Source: Simmondsia chinensis (lineage: Eukaryota; Streptophyta; Magnoliopsida; Caryophyllales; Simmondsiaceae). Taken from it: 64,000 nucleotides of DNA. The position numbers were made by a program, and so were the translations under genes. Under the pieces are notes generated by a model that was not told the DNA's origin, searched no databases, and saw only the letters and a program-made list of their open reading frames with translations. The stretch is from the NCBI GenBank assembly GCA_018398585.1, contig JAGTTD010000021.1:1386501-1450500 (forward strand), in the 5' to 3' direction. Every line of letters begins with the position of its first letter. Position 1 is the stretch's first letter. Shown piece by piece: positions 21,113 through 33,021 of this stretch.

Positions 21113-23814
21113 ATGCCTTTTTTAGGTGCCCTTCTCTCTCTTTCTCTCTCTAATTTGTGAAGGAACCGACTAACCCGAATGTTTAAGCTGACGGGTGACG
21201 GGTGAAGACTTAGGATTGCATGAACGCCCGTCGGCTTGAATTTTGTACTGTCTCTTTATAATTTCAAATTTCTTGTATTTTTTTATTCTGATTTTGTGCT
21301 AATTCAGTTCTTCATGTTTGAATTTTGTGTGGTTAATTGTGTACTATTAGAGTTTATGATACGAACTTAGATCAAATCAAGCTCAATCAATGGAATCAAG
21401 CACTCACACAAGCAATAATCGAGGCTACAGGGCAGTAAACGGCTGCCCCGTTGTATAGTTGTATATATATTGTATGTATAAGCTTCTAAAATGGAGTAAT
21501 TACATAAGAGAAAGGGGAGAAGACATAGAGAGAATTAGGGGGAGAGAGAGAACATTAACTCATCAAAAACATGACCCTAATTAACCATAATTCCATTATT
21601 TATATAGAAAATATCTAAGTGGAGATGACAAGGCTTGCTGCCTCAGCAAGGATGACGTAGCGTTGTTGACTCAACGTAACTCGGCCAAATTATGAAACTC
21701 CGAATCAGCCTCAGGAATATCTGTATCAATGCCCCCCAATCCTATTTTGGCTCGTAGCTGTATAAAACTATTATGGGCCTTTCATTAACTTTTTAGAAAA
21801 ATTGGTTCGTTAATGTGGTATCAATGTGTGTTTTGTTAAGAATCATCAACAAACACTAAACTCTAGATCAAAATGGCAAATGCTAATAAAGGAGATTGGG
21901 GGAAAAATTAAGACATCGAAATTTACGTGGTTTAGCCGAAGCCTACGTCCACAGAGAGGGAGAAAAATAATTTCATAATAAACTGAGGCATTACAACAGT
22001 GTTTCACTCACACTCTACCTCTTACTATTTTCTCTTCTTGGTTTCCTATGCTATACTAAGCACTGGAGGATCCCATTTATAGGTCTCGACTATCATATAA
22101 CTGTTGGAAGTCCAAACATCAATATCAAAGGTCTGCCACAAATTAGCTATTAGGGAAGACCATTAGTCTCCGCACTTAATATCTTTGACGTCAAGTACAA
22201 ATCTAACAACCCTCCTCTTAATATCAGCATGTGTATTATCAACAATTTAGTCCAATGAGCATTCAAGTGAGGGACATATTAGAGTATAAAGCGATTTACC
22301 CTCGACACTAATCTCATCCACATTGGATCTTCATGTTCTAATTTTGGGTGGCTAGTTGGGTATGGCATGGTTGCTGTGGCTGGTAAATTTTGTTCTATAT
22401 ATGGTATTAGATAAAGGTCTGAAAATGCTCGAATGGGTTTGAATTGTGGATATTGTTGGGTTCGAACTCGAGTCATCTAGGTCAAAGAAGCTGCTATACT
22501 GTGTCAAGCTCAACAGGCTCCTCAAGCGAATACCCACTTGTGGATTATGCGCATGGAAATTCATAAATGTGATGAAATGATGTTAATATCAAGAATTGGG
22601 ACCATTGGGATTTGAATTCGAGACCTCTTGGTCGAACAAGGTCCAATATGGTGCTAATGGACCAACTGTCCCTACAGATTAAGCTATCAAGTCATAGCCT
22701 CGTGTGGTTTTATATGAATGCTACTTGTCAATAAATTGAAGAGAGCATATTGCGAACTAAGTATTTGATAAAGGTCCAAAGTTAAGAACACTGGTAGCTA
22801 CTCCTTCCGAATTCTTAGTGCCATGATGATTTGATACTAAAATAGTCATCTTGCTTATACTGATCGCCATCATTATGGTTTAAGAACGGTCTAATGATCT
22901 AGTCTCATTGTGTCTCGAATTTCCTAATATAAAGGTTGTAACTGAAATTGACATGTGCTTAATCTTGTATCCGAACCGCGATTTGAATTTTCTCAGGGGA
23001 TCAGGTATTTTTAAAGCTTCATTTTAGGTGAAAGTTATGATGTAGGAGATTTGGAACTTTTAGGACAACTATAAAGTTATTGGAGCTACATTTTTTGTGC
23101 ATACCAAGAAACTACACTAAAGGGGTAAGGCTGCATACATCCCCCACGACTCTGCTTTGGCGGGAGCCCTTATGGCACTGGGTTTATTGTCGTACCAAGA
23201 AACTACTCTTTCCGAAACTAGTTACTACACACTTATAAACTAGCAAGTGCTCAAGTAATCTTTTCTAGGTTGTTGTCTACATTGTTTTCTGTAACTCGAT
23301 TTCCAATTTTTGTGCCTGTCAATGCTTGAACTGAATCTATTGAATTATTGGGCTTGGTTTTGTTGGAGGGAAAATATTATGCGTTCAGATTTTTCTTTTG
23401 TCTAGTTCTAAAAACAATTGTCATTGCTTTAGTTTTCATGGAGTTGGGATTTGGAACATTTGAGCTCGGACTTAGCTAGAAAGAGTATAAAGCTTGGGAT
23501 GGTAGAGAGTGGTCGTGTGTAGGAAATTTCCTTCCTTTAACTATGAAAGGAACCTTAGAGCCAGTTTTGTCAAGCTGTGAGAAACTATTTTTTTAGAAAC
23601 ACTTTCTATGGAAGTACTTTTTGTAAAAAATGCTTTCGGTAACGGTATTTTTGTCTAAAAAGCTGTTAGTTTTCACTTATGCTTTGGCTTTAAAGGAGAA
23701 ACCGTATTTTCCTGCTTTTGCTTGAAAGTTGAACGACTACTTCTGCTTATATTTAAAAACATTTTTCTTTTGTAGTCAAACACTCTTAAAATATGAAAAA
23801 AAAAATGCTTTTTC

Positions 23815-23863
<49 letters not shown>

Positions 23864-26800
23864 GAGGGGGGGGGGGGGGGGGGGGGAATCACTTTTTTTC
23901 TAGAATAGAAGTTTGACCAAACATGCCCTTTTCTTTGTATGAAGAGAGGGATAAGTCAAAGTTGAATAATGATAGTAAGAGATCTATGTTGTAAATCTTG
24001 TTAATATACCTTCAAGTTAACACTAGTTATACTGCAGCCCCTGGGGCATAGCCTCTCTCCAGGATAGCATCCTGTAGGATTAGGCCTACGTACTCCCCGC
24101 CCCCCCTCCCCCCGCGGGGGACCCTGCCATGGCGGGAGTCTCTTTTGATGCACTGGATGGTGGTTGTTGTTTTCTGCAATGGATTAAATTGTATCATACT
24201 TACTAAAGATGTCTTGACCATGCTTTCACGGCAGATATTGCAATTACACAATTGTCCTTCCGAAACTATCTGGTTTACTCGACGCACCCTTTTGTTAATG
24301 GTAATGTGCCAAGCAGATTTTCCTTTCACAATTATGAGAGATTGGCATTCTTTTGGAAATCATTCCAGAATCCTAGAAACTCAACCGTATATCCGAGTCA
24401 TTCTAGAAGGTCGTATGGTAAATTCAGGGTCAATGCAGTTGCAACCCTCGAACCCAAAGCTCGAGTTGAGAAGGCTCATGAAATTTTACAAGTGTGTGAT
24501 GATTCAGTACCATCTAGTGTCGTCAATTCTTCAAGAGAAGATTCAGAAGAAGTAGATGAGAGAGAAAAGTTGAGACGTATGAGAATTTCGAAAGCAAATA
24601 AAGGAAACACGCCATGGAACAAAGGCCGAAAGCATAGTCCAGGTAGACTAGCTGCGTCTTTTTGTTTGATGACTAAGATAATCTTGTCCTTAGCTCTTTG
24701 TACATTCTTTCTCTCTTTATGATATTTCTTTTTTCGATAAAAAGCATGGTTGATTGTGGGAAATGCTTGATTATCTGCAGAAACGGTTCAACGGATCAGA
24801 GAGAGAACAAAGCTTGCCATGCAGAACCCTAAGGTGAAGTCATGTAAGAATGATTTACAGATATATTTGTGATTAGTCTTTAAAAAAGTGTCGAATATAC
24901 AAAGAAAGAAAACGGTGACCGAGTTGGAGACTGATGTAGCTCAAGGGAAAATAAACCTAATTTCTAACTCAACTATCAAACTATTAGATAGGTACCTTGA
25001 TCCAGAGAAACATAAAGAAACCTAAATCTAATTTGCCTAGGAAAATAATATAATCAGGGTCTTAAAAAATATACAATCGTAACCTAACTAAAATAAATTT
25101 TAATCTTGAATAATCTTAATCCAATCTTAATCAAATAAATTCTAAAAACAAACTAATATCTAAAGATTTTAGAAGTTACTAATTTATTCCAACAAATCCA
25201 ATATTTTACATTATCCTTGTACTGGATTAGAGACGCTTTTTGGAATGATATTGATTTTTTCTTCCTTTGGTAACTGAGATGTCTGGACCAACTTTCCCAC
25301 TCCTCACGTAATCCTCGGTTGCACACGGCACCCACTTGAAAGTTTCTTGGTGCAACAAGGTAAGTTGGAGCCCACAAACTCAAGAGGTTGGCCCTGTAGA
25401 ATTGTTTGCACAAGGACAAGATTTGAATCCAAGCTCGACACTTCATGAGGTGTCAGGTCGAAGTGGACTAGAAACTTCCTTGGCCTACTACTAACCGCGT
25501 CGTATTTGGCGATGATGACCTTCTAATGTTATTGAAAATTTACCATAACTATGGACTTTATTTTCTTATCCACTTAGAGTGTTGAATAGTATTCTAACAA
25601 AAATTGTTGTTAATACAGATAAAAATGAAGTTGGCCAACCTAGGTCATGCTCAAAGGTGAGTCCTCTATATCTTCATTTGTTTGGTATGCTTTTTGTTAC
25701 ACAGGCTTCAAATTAGAAAATGACCGGCCTTACATCTGGCACCTCTATCACTCCTAGCAGTTTATTCTCTTTAGTTGCATAAAACGCCTAAAATGCTTAT
25801 GTAGCATGTTAGAACCACGATTCAGCATTTCAAAGTTAGATTTATGTTTGAATTGCAAATCAAACTTAAGAGAAATGTGATTTGACGAACGCTTGAATTT
25901 TTACAGAAAAAAGATTGTGATTCATTTTTTAGCTTATCTGATAACTTGATAGCTAATTATATCACTTAAAGAAGAGACTTTCATGTGCTGGACTTAAATT
26001 TTTTTCTTTTTATTTTTTCCATATCTATTAGAGATGGACTAAATTTCATCAGTTAGTGCTTAGCATTATCTTTGTTTTACAGTGTCATGCTTGAATAGTT
26101 TAATTGATGAAATTTCAGTAATTTTCTATGCATATTAAATAATTTTTTTCTTGGGTCCAACCAAGATTATTTTCTAGGTTTTTTTTTTTTTTTTTTTTTT
26201 TTTGTTATGTCTAAAATAAAAATAATGAAAAAGAAAAGGAAAAATAGAAAAGGGCCAGAAAAATGAAAAAAAAAAAGGAGCTTTTTACTTGGACCCACGT
26301 TTTAGAGGTCTTGTGGGTTCTATAGGGGTGTATGGGGGGCACACGAGTAGAGGGAGAGTATGCGAAAAATGCTTTTGAGTGTTTTTGGTGAGTGCTCTTT
26401 TGTATGTGATGTTGACTGGTTTCACCTAGAGAGTCATACCCAGGTGTCTTGATTGTTGATTGGTGAGAGCTTTTATAGCTTTCTTTGTCGAAAGCTACAT
26501 TGTGGGAGGGTTGGTGGTTTACCGTGCATAGCCACATTGAGGAGGGTTGGTGACTTATTGTGTAATAGTACCATTTGGGACGAGAGTTGTGAGATTGAGT
26601 TTGGGGTCTCAATTAGAGATTGTAATCCTATATTTCAATGGTGAAAGTTTGACATCTTAATAAGTCGTGGTTTTCTCTTTAGTTAAGGGAGGGTTTTCCA
26701 TATAAACATCTTATGTTGGTTGTTGATTTTATTTGACTTTTGCTTCTACTTCCACTTGTGTTCAATTTGTGAATTTTTCCGACATTTTTTTGTATCATTG

Positions 26801-29800
26801 CTACTTTCTTTCTCTTTTCCTTCGCTCCACCTCTTTCGCTTCCACATGCATTGTCCTTCCAGAAGTTCCCCTTCATGGATTGTCCATTTCTGGTCCAACT
26901 CTGTTACCATTTAAGCCAACCCCTTGGGTTAAGGGTGTTAATAAGCCGAGCCAACTCGTTATAAAGCTCGAAAGACTCGGCTTGTTTCAAGAACAAGCTG
27001 AGCCAGTTCTTTTAGCTTGGCAAGCCAAGCCGAGTAAGCACATTTAGCTTATGGAGCCGTGCCTGAGTCTATTGAAACTTGAGGTTATGAGATAGCAAGC
27101 CTAAACGAGCCAAAGCGAGTTTATATTAATATAATTTATTAGATTAAATATGTCCAATTGAGCCATGTTTGAAACTAAATAAGTTGAGTTCGAGCCTAAA
27201 CGAGTCTAAGCTTAAATGAGCGTAAAAATCGGAAGTTTAGTTTGGAGCTCACCGAGCTGGGTTCGAGCTAGACCAAGATAAGCCGAGCAAAGCTTGGGCC
27301 TGTGATGAGCTGAGCTCAAGCTTGGGGTTTCCGAGCTTGGTGAGCTTCAAGCCGACCTTGAGCTGGAGTTAAATTTAAGCGAGTTGAGCTTCAAGCCTGG
27401 CGTGCTCTGGCTCGGCCCAAATACAGCCGTCTCTTGGGCTAGCTTTCTTTGATACACTAGTTGAATAGAGGACTTGCTTTTCCTCATTTTCATTGTCATA
27501 TTTTGCAGCAATGAAACGAGAAAGAAGATTGGTGTTGCAGTGCAAATGGGTTGGAAGAAGCGTCGTCAGAAGCTGATGCTTCAAGAAACATGTCTTTTCG
27601 AGTGGCAAAACTTAGTTGCTGAAGCTGCTCGGAAAGGCCTTGAAGGCGAAGACGAGCTCCAATGGGATTCCTACAAGATATTGGATGAACAGCTGCAGCG
27701 CGAATGGCTAGAAAGCATAGAACTGAGGAAAATGCGTTCTCGACCACAAGGTAGTAAGAGAGCCCCCAAGTCTCTCGAGCAAAGGAGAAAAATTGCAGAA
27801 GCCATTGCTGCTAAGTGGGCAGATCCGGTAAGTCTTTCATCTTATTATAATCAGGTGTTTCCGTATCTCACGTTTGCACATTTTTACAGGCAACCACCTT
27901 AAGTAGTCATTGTTTAATAACCACCACTAACTTTTTAATTTTTCAGAAAACCGCCTTCACAAGTTTAAACATTTTCGATCAACCACCTTCTTTAACGCCC
28001 TTAGTTTTTGGTTTAGGCTACGCGTGTCAAAAATCCTTCACGTTTTGTGTTGCAATTGTAAAACCGTTGAGCTGTCTAATCTATTGAGATAGTTGGTTTC
28101 TTCACATGGTTTCAGAGCTACTTGACTATGAGGTGTTCAATTCAGAACTTATTAATCTCAAGTTTAAGTGTCAATATAATTATGCACACACCACGAGAGG
28201 TCTCGTCCCTTGTCCATGCTCGAAGTTTGATGAAAATTACTTAAAGGGGCATACAGAAGCATAAGTATAAAAAATTGTTCTTAGACCTTCCCCGAACTAT
28301 TTAAACTTTCGAAATAGGTCATTCCATTACATTAAGCAAATTGGCTTCTTTGTCTTGTTCTTCTATGTACGACAAGAAAAAAGAGTTAGCATCATGGATT
28401 TGCTGAGGCCTTGATGTCAAATTATGACAACGCACGTATGAAAACATGTTTGACGAAATATTAGACTGATATAAAATTAATGATTGTACATCTATTCATT
28501 CAAATACTGGCAAACACAAGGCTGAAAAGAAATTTGTGCTCCTTAACAAACCCAACTTGATCCCACAACAGATTTCGAAATGCTCATGACATCTTGCTTC
28601 TGTGACATAGCGACCCCAAACTGCAATTTGATGCCATTGGTATTCAACAACAAACTCAATGCCTCAAAGGCTCCTACTAAGGCAGGGTCTATGGGCTTTT
28701 TTTTTTTGGAGGGGGGGTTTTGAAATGTACGCAGCCTTACCCAGGGTGCTACTTTAAAGTGAGGCTGTTTCCGAGGTCCCCTAGTCCGAAAATGCAAAAA
28801 AAAACCATTGATTGGTATACAGTTTAGGAAAAAGCTGTGTACTATTTGCTCATTCGATTTCAATTTGATGCCCTGTTTGGAAAAGATGTGTATATTATGG
28901 ATATTGGACGGGTATCTGTATTTTCTCGTTTTAAAAGGGTCTTTGCATATAATTTCCCAGAATACAGTAAATACGTGTTTTCTTGATGTCATTCATATAA
29001 TACACATATTATAACATGTAACTTTTTTTCCCCTTTGAAATATAAGTGATAATTACAAATAGTACCCATGCCTAAATTAAGTATACATATTTTATATTTT
29101 GCTAAATTGGTCATTTGAACTCTCAAGTTATAGATTATACGCTATAATTTACTATGTATTATGCTTTTGTTGACAGCTACTGTGGTTAACCCTATCATTT
29201 ATTTTTATAAGACAATAAACTTTTGACGGAAATTTTCATATATAAAGCCAAATACTACTCATACGCATTACATCCCGTTCAATTCTTGTACCATATTTTT
29301 TTAATAGGGATCTGTGTGATGTGATTTTTGTTTGTTGACCCAGGAATACCGTCAAAGGGTTTATTCCGGCCTGACCAAGTATCGCGGAACACAAGTTGGC
29401 GTCGAACGAAAGTCAAGGCGAAGGCCAAGTGGGGAGTGTCAGGTGGTACAACGACTCCCCAAGAAGAAGGAAAATGGTTCAGAAAAATCCATGCAGAGTG
29501 TGACGAGAATGAGGGCTCAGCGCCCCGTGTTGAAGAAAAGCAATGTACCAGTGTACAAAGATCCCTTGGTAAAGTCCAAATTAGAGATGATAAAGAGCAT
29601 AAGGGCCCGAAGATCACCTTCGGAGACGAAGAAGCTAGAAGCATTGCGGCAAGCAAAGTAAGCATTTTGCTTCAAATTGAATCTGGTAAAGGCCGATACG
29701 AAATGTAATGGTAATTATGCAACAGGTGTTGAGTAGGGGTGTAAACGAGCTGGACCAAACCGATTACCGCTTGTTGAACTCGAGTTCGTGAAAGCTTATC

Positions 29801-31442
29801 GAGCTTTCAAACCTTTGTTTGAGCTTGGTTCGATAACATTTTATCATGTTCAATACTTGGTTCTGCTCGGTTCTTAGGCTAATCAAGCCAATTCGAGCTC
29901 GTTGTCGAGCTAACCGAGCCAAGCTTGTTATTGAGTCGACCTCCTTATCGATTTGAGCTATTCCAGTCACTATCGAGTCATTATCAAACTATTTTCGAGT
30001 TACTATTAACTGTTAACGGGCCCTTAACGAGTTTTTAACAAGCCCTTATCAAACTGTTTGTGAATGCTAATGAGCGGAGCACCCCCTTGTTTAAACTTGG
30101 CTTGTTAAACTTATCGAGCTTACTTGAATTTATCGAGCCCCAGTAACGAACATAAACGAGTCATAATAAATTTTGAAACGTGTAGTTAATCGAACGTTTA
30201 GTTCGTTTACACCCCTAATTTTGAGCTAATTTACGTGATTGATTGTTAAGCAACAGTAATTTCGTACAGCCTTTATGCTGTATGTGAATCGTATTTTTTT
30301 AATTAGAACATGAATTAGGTGGGTTTACTTGTTGAAAACTATTTTAAATGGCTTTAAAAACAACTTTTCCCCTCTGAAAAAACCTAACATAATTGTCGCA
30401 ACCCATAACATAAGATCCGCAAACTGTGATTTGATTCTCGCTTCCTTTGAAATTTATATATAGAGTCTATATACAATTTGGTAAGTTCAAACGGTTAACT
30501 AAGGGCATGTTTGAAATCGTTTTTTGTTTCTAGTTTTTGGTTTTTGAGAAAATAAAAACTAGTTTTTTTGGTTTTCTGTTTTCACTTAAAATAGGGGGGG
30601 GAGGGGGGAGGGGGGCCCGGGGGGAGGGGGGAAATTGAAAACAGTAAACTAAGAATTAGAAAAAAAAAAAAATCATTTTCAAAATATGGACTTTAGTGTC
30701 TAAAAATTCCGAAAACTACAAACTAAAAACAATACCAAACAGCAGTATATTTTAGAGAGCATAACCCGACATTGTTGCTAAGGTATCATATATAGAGAGG
30801 TAAGTACATGAGAGAGTACATAAATAATCCTAAGAGATATATAATATCCTAAAACACATCAGGCTAGGATACTATACTAATGAATGGTTGTTTATGACTT
30901 TCTTTAGGCTACTGATTGCGGAAGCTGAGAAGGCTGCAAAAGCCCTGGAGTCGGCTGCAACACGAAGTCCTATCGCTCAAGCTTCACTCATAGAAGCTCG
31001 GAAGCTCATTGCCGAAGCGGTTCAATCGATCGAGTCAATAGAAAACCGACATGTCTCAACCGAGGAGGAACATCAAACCCGAGCACTTCATAAAGAAGTC
31101 AATGGGACCTGGGTTCTTGAACCAATACTGCCCCAGAAAAACCCAGAATTCGATTTTCTGAACCCGCGATTGATCGACTCAATTGACAGTCTGAGAGATC
31201 GAGATCGAACAAGCCATGGTGTGTACGAGTTAGATAAGCTAGACATAAACTCTATGATAGCGGAGTCGGAAATGAGAGAGATACTGAGTCAAAATGAGCC
31301 AAGTGAGAGTGTGAAATTGAACGGAAGTTTACCACCAAATGGGGTTAAGCTGTCGAGTACAAAATTGGAGAGGTCTCACTCACAGGGAGTGACAAAAAAA
31401 TGGGTTCGTGGAAGGTTTGTTGAAGTGGTAGGAGGAGAGTAA
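21113..31442 (+). CDS. NUMOD3-motif protein, probably plastid-targeted (7 coding exons, 559 aa)
   Basis: Exons proposed: 21113-21125, 24235-24642, 24781-24833, 25619-25656, 27509-27827, 29344-29657, 30908-31442. They sum to 1680 nt, stay in frame and all use GT-AG. The N-terminus (MPFLDIAITQLSFRNYL, then Ser/Arg/Phe-rich to ~65) resembles a transit peptide. Residues ~120-190 (KANKGNTPWNKGRKHSP, then ETVQRIRERTKLAMQNPKIK and LGHAQSNETRKKIGVAVQ) are repeats of the nuclease-associated modular DNA-binding motif 3; another lies at ~250-290 (SLEQRRKIAEAIAAKWADPE). An Ala/Glu helical region follows (LLIAEAEKAAKALE), and the end is KKWVRGRFVEVVGGE. No catalytic endonuclease domain is seen. The motif family comes from homing nucleases; in plants such proteins (e.g. 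Arabidopsis At1g53800, from memory) have no firm function. Exon 1 has only 13 coding nt and is the least certain part. Introns hold SINEs, LTR and hAT copies. Confidence 0.85.
21834..22208 (-). mobile_element. Copia-like LTR remnant in intron 1 of the NUMOD3 gene
   Basis: Bounded by TGTTAAG and CTAACA. It shares TTTACGTGGTTTAGCCGAAG, CCACAGAGAG, AGTGTTTCACTCA and CATTTATAGGTCT with the LTRs at 49831-50190 and 52181-52537. No target duplication is seen. Confidence 0.65.
22209..23100. other. Intron 1 sequence with decayed repeat pieces
   Basis: Contains tRNA-B-box-like words (GGGTTCGAACTCGAG at ~22460; GGGATTTGAATTCGAG at ~22607) and GGACCAACTGTCCC (~22660). These also occur in the repeat pair at 46928-47425. 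No gene seen. Confidence 0.4.
23112..23193 (+). mobile_element. SINE, (TTG)n-tailed family, tail-only fragment
   Basis: AGGGGTAAGGCTGCATACATC, CTTTGGCGGGAGCCC and GGCACTGGGTTTATTG are the 3' landmarks of the family. Confidence 0.75.
23816..23887 (+). repeat. (AG)n microsatellite followed by a G-run
   Basis: About 20 AG repeats end in a run of about 20 G. It follows an AAGCTTTT-rich foldback segment (23540-23815) resembling those at 43900-44110 and 61480-61740. Confidence 0.9.
24040..24170 (+). mobile_element. SINE, (TTG)n-tailed family
   Basis: GCCTCTCTCCAGGATAGCA, GGATTAGGCCTACGTAC, a C-rich block, GACCCTGCCATGGCGGGAG and CACTGGATGG..TTGTTG. It ends about 65 bp before exon 2 of the NUMOD3 gene. 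Confidence 0.75.
26280..26925 (+). mobile_element. Decayed Copia-like LTR in intron 4 of the NUMOD3 gene
   Basis: Shares GAGCTTTTATAGC, AAGCTACATTG, GAGGAGGGTTGGTGACTTA, GTGGTTTTCTCTTTAG and GGGTTTTCCATATAAACAT with the segment at 45840-46315, and the GGTTTTTCCC..TTTTCCACGTAAAT block with LTRs at 53560 and 60240. Ends are not clear. Confidence 0.55.
26930..27431. mobile_element. hAT-type GAGCTCGGC-rich element
   Basis: Left end TAAGGGTGTTAATAAGCCGAG; the right end, reversed, is GACGGCTGTATTTGGGCC. Flanks CCTTGGGT (26922-26929) and TCTTGGGC (27432-27439) agree at 6 of 8 bases. It ends about 80 bp before exon 5 of the NUMOD3 gene. Confidence 0.65.
28655..28793 (-). mobile_element. SINE, (TTG)n-tailed family
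   Basis: Reverse complement shows GTCCCCTA..CCTCGGAAACAGCC-like, TAGCACCCTGGGTAAGGCTGC, GTACAT, GACCCTGCC and GAGCCTTTGAGGCA. Confidence 0.75.
29734..30217. mobile_element. hAT-type GAGCTCG-rich element in intron 6 of the NUMOD3 gene
   Basis: Terminal inverted repeats TAGGGGTGTAAACGA and TCGTTTACACCCCTA-like. Flanks GTGTTGAG (29726-29733) and ATTTTGAG (30218-30225) match at 6 of 8. Interior is foldback AGCTCG words, with no frame. Confidence 0.8.
30503..30740. mobile_element. Foldback MITE with an internal G-rich tract
   Basis: Left GGGCATGTTTGAAATCG, TTTTTTGTTTCTAGTTTTT; right AAAACTACAAACTAAAAAC, AATACCAAAC. Same family as 49285-49525 and (decayed) 32390-32610. A tract of several G6-G8 runs lies at ~30593-30631. 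Confidence 0.6.
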
Positions 31443-32109
31443 ATGCATATAATGATGGAATAGTTAGATAAAATTTATTGGGAAACAGACAGAAAATGCA
31501 GTCCTAAACTCGGGAATGAGAGTCGGGCATGCGTATGCGTTCAGAGATTAGACTCGGCTACTTTTTATGTTTTCTGATGCTTGTGGTCTAATTCGAAGTG
31601 TCCAAGTGTCATGTATACTATGGTCTAGGTTCCCTCATTCGACTCAGGTACTTTAGAACGGAATGGAGAGTTTGTACGTGTATGTATCTTTAGGTATGCG
31701 CATGCATTTAGAGATCAAACTCAGCTATTTTTCAAGATTTTTTTTTTATGCTGTTTGGTCTAAATTGAAGTGTCCAAGTGTCATGTATACTACCATGCAA
31801 GTTCCCTTATTTGACGAAAGTACTGTAGAATGGAATGGAGAGATTGTACGTATATGTACTTTCGAGGAGCCCATTCTCGCTCCTACTTAATTATCGAAAC
31901 GAAAGAATATAAGAAGAGAACCATGCTCTATTCGGAACTGTGTTATTTTATTTGTATTGGGCGTCATTGTTACAGGATCAGAGCTGTTTATGTTGTATTT
32001 TATAAGTAATTTAGGTTTCATGTAATTTCAGTTCATTTTTGTCCTTTGAATAATTGGAGAAGAGAATTGTCATGTCATAGTCTTTTGTTCATTTTTTACA
32101 TGTTCATTT

Positions 32110-32390
32110 GGTCATCTCAGAAGAATGCGGTTCGGTTAAACTCGGATGAACTTCAATTCATCAAGCTCGAAGCTCGATCGAGTCCAAAAACTCCAGGCTT
32201 GAGCTCAGCTTCTAGGCTGGAGCTTAGCTTATCATAGGCTTGGCAGTGACTAGATTCAGTTCCTAACTTGTTGAACTTCGAACTAGTCTCTCCTCAATTG
32301 GGATCATTTACTTTCAATTTGCACATGTTTCGAGTACTAGGCTCGAGTTTAGCGTATTTTGGCTTGAACTTGAATCAATCAAAGTTTTGT
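32110..32390. repeat. Fragment of the GAGCTCG-rich hAT family
   Basis: AACTCGGATGAACTTC, AAGCTCGAAGCTCGATCGAG and CTTGAGCTCAGCTTC words; ends not resolved. Confidence 0.5.
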
Positions 32391-32647
32391 TAAGAATCGG
32401 TTCATGAAGATATTTTGTTTCCAATTTTGAAGTTTTTGGAAACTAAAATCGGATTTAAAAACATCTTATTTTGTTTGAGTTTTCTATTTTTAATTTTCGT
32501 CCAGTTACGAAAAACTGAAATAAGAAAGTAAAAGTAAGGAAAAAATTATTTTAATATACGTCTTTTAGTTTCAAAAACTACAAATTGAAGACCGTGCAGC
32601 AAACTCATGGAATAAAGATGACAATTACTATGATTTGGTTAAATCAT

Positions 32648-32752
32648 GCTCCTGTTCTAGGTAACACCCTGTAAGGATAAGACTGAATACGTCTTACCCC
32701 TCCCAAACCCTGCCAAGGTGAAAGTCTCTTTTGAGACACTTTGTGGTTGTTG
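32648..32752 (+). mobile_element. SINE, (TTG)n-tailed family
   Basis: GGTAACACCCTGTAAGGATAAG, GAATACGTC, AAACCCTGCCAAGG and GACACTTTGTGGTTGTTGT are decayed family landmarks. Confidence 0.7.
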
Positions 32753-33021
32753 TATTCTGTAGTCATAAACTGTGCTTGAATTTATTTTTGCTCCCTTGAT
32801 TGTGATGAAATCACTTTCTACTCCACCGTTGAATCAGATTTTTAAAAAAAATCAAATCATATAACAGAAGGGCACTGTAATATGCTAGAAATGTCACGTC
32901 ATACAACGAAAGGGTACTGTCAAGCTTCGAATTTACAGTAAACTAAACAAGCTAAACACAAAGTTGAACTAGATCGTTAATTCACTAAATCTCGGGATGC
33001 TAAAATGTAAATAACGTAATT

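Noticed and set aside
24145..24555. Open frame starting MMHWMVVVVFCNGL
   Set aside because: It overlaps the SINE tail and the NUMOD3 exon 2 in the wrong frame; the spliced model explains the region.
26211..26612. Minus-strand frame of 133 codons
   Set aside because: Lies over a poly(T) tract and an LTR-like repeat; low-complexity translation.
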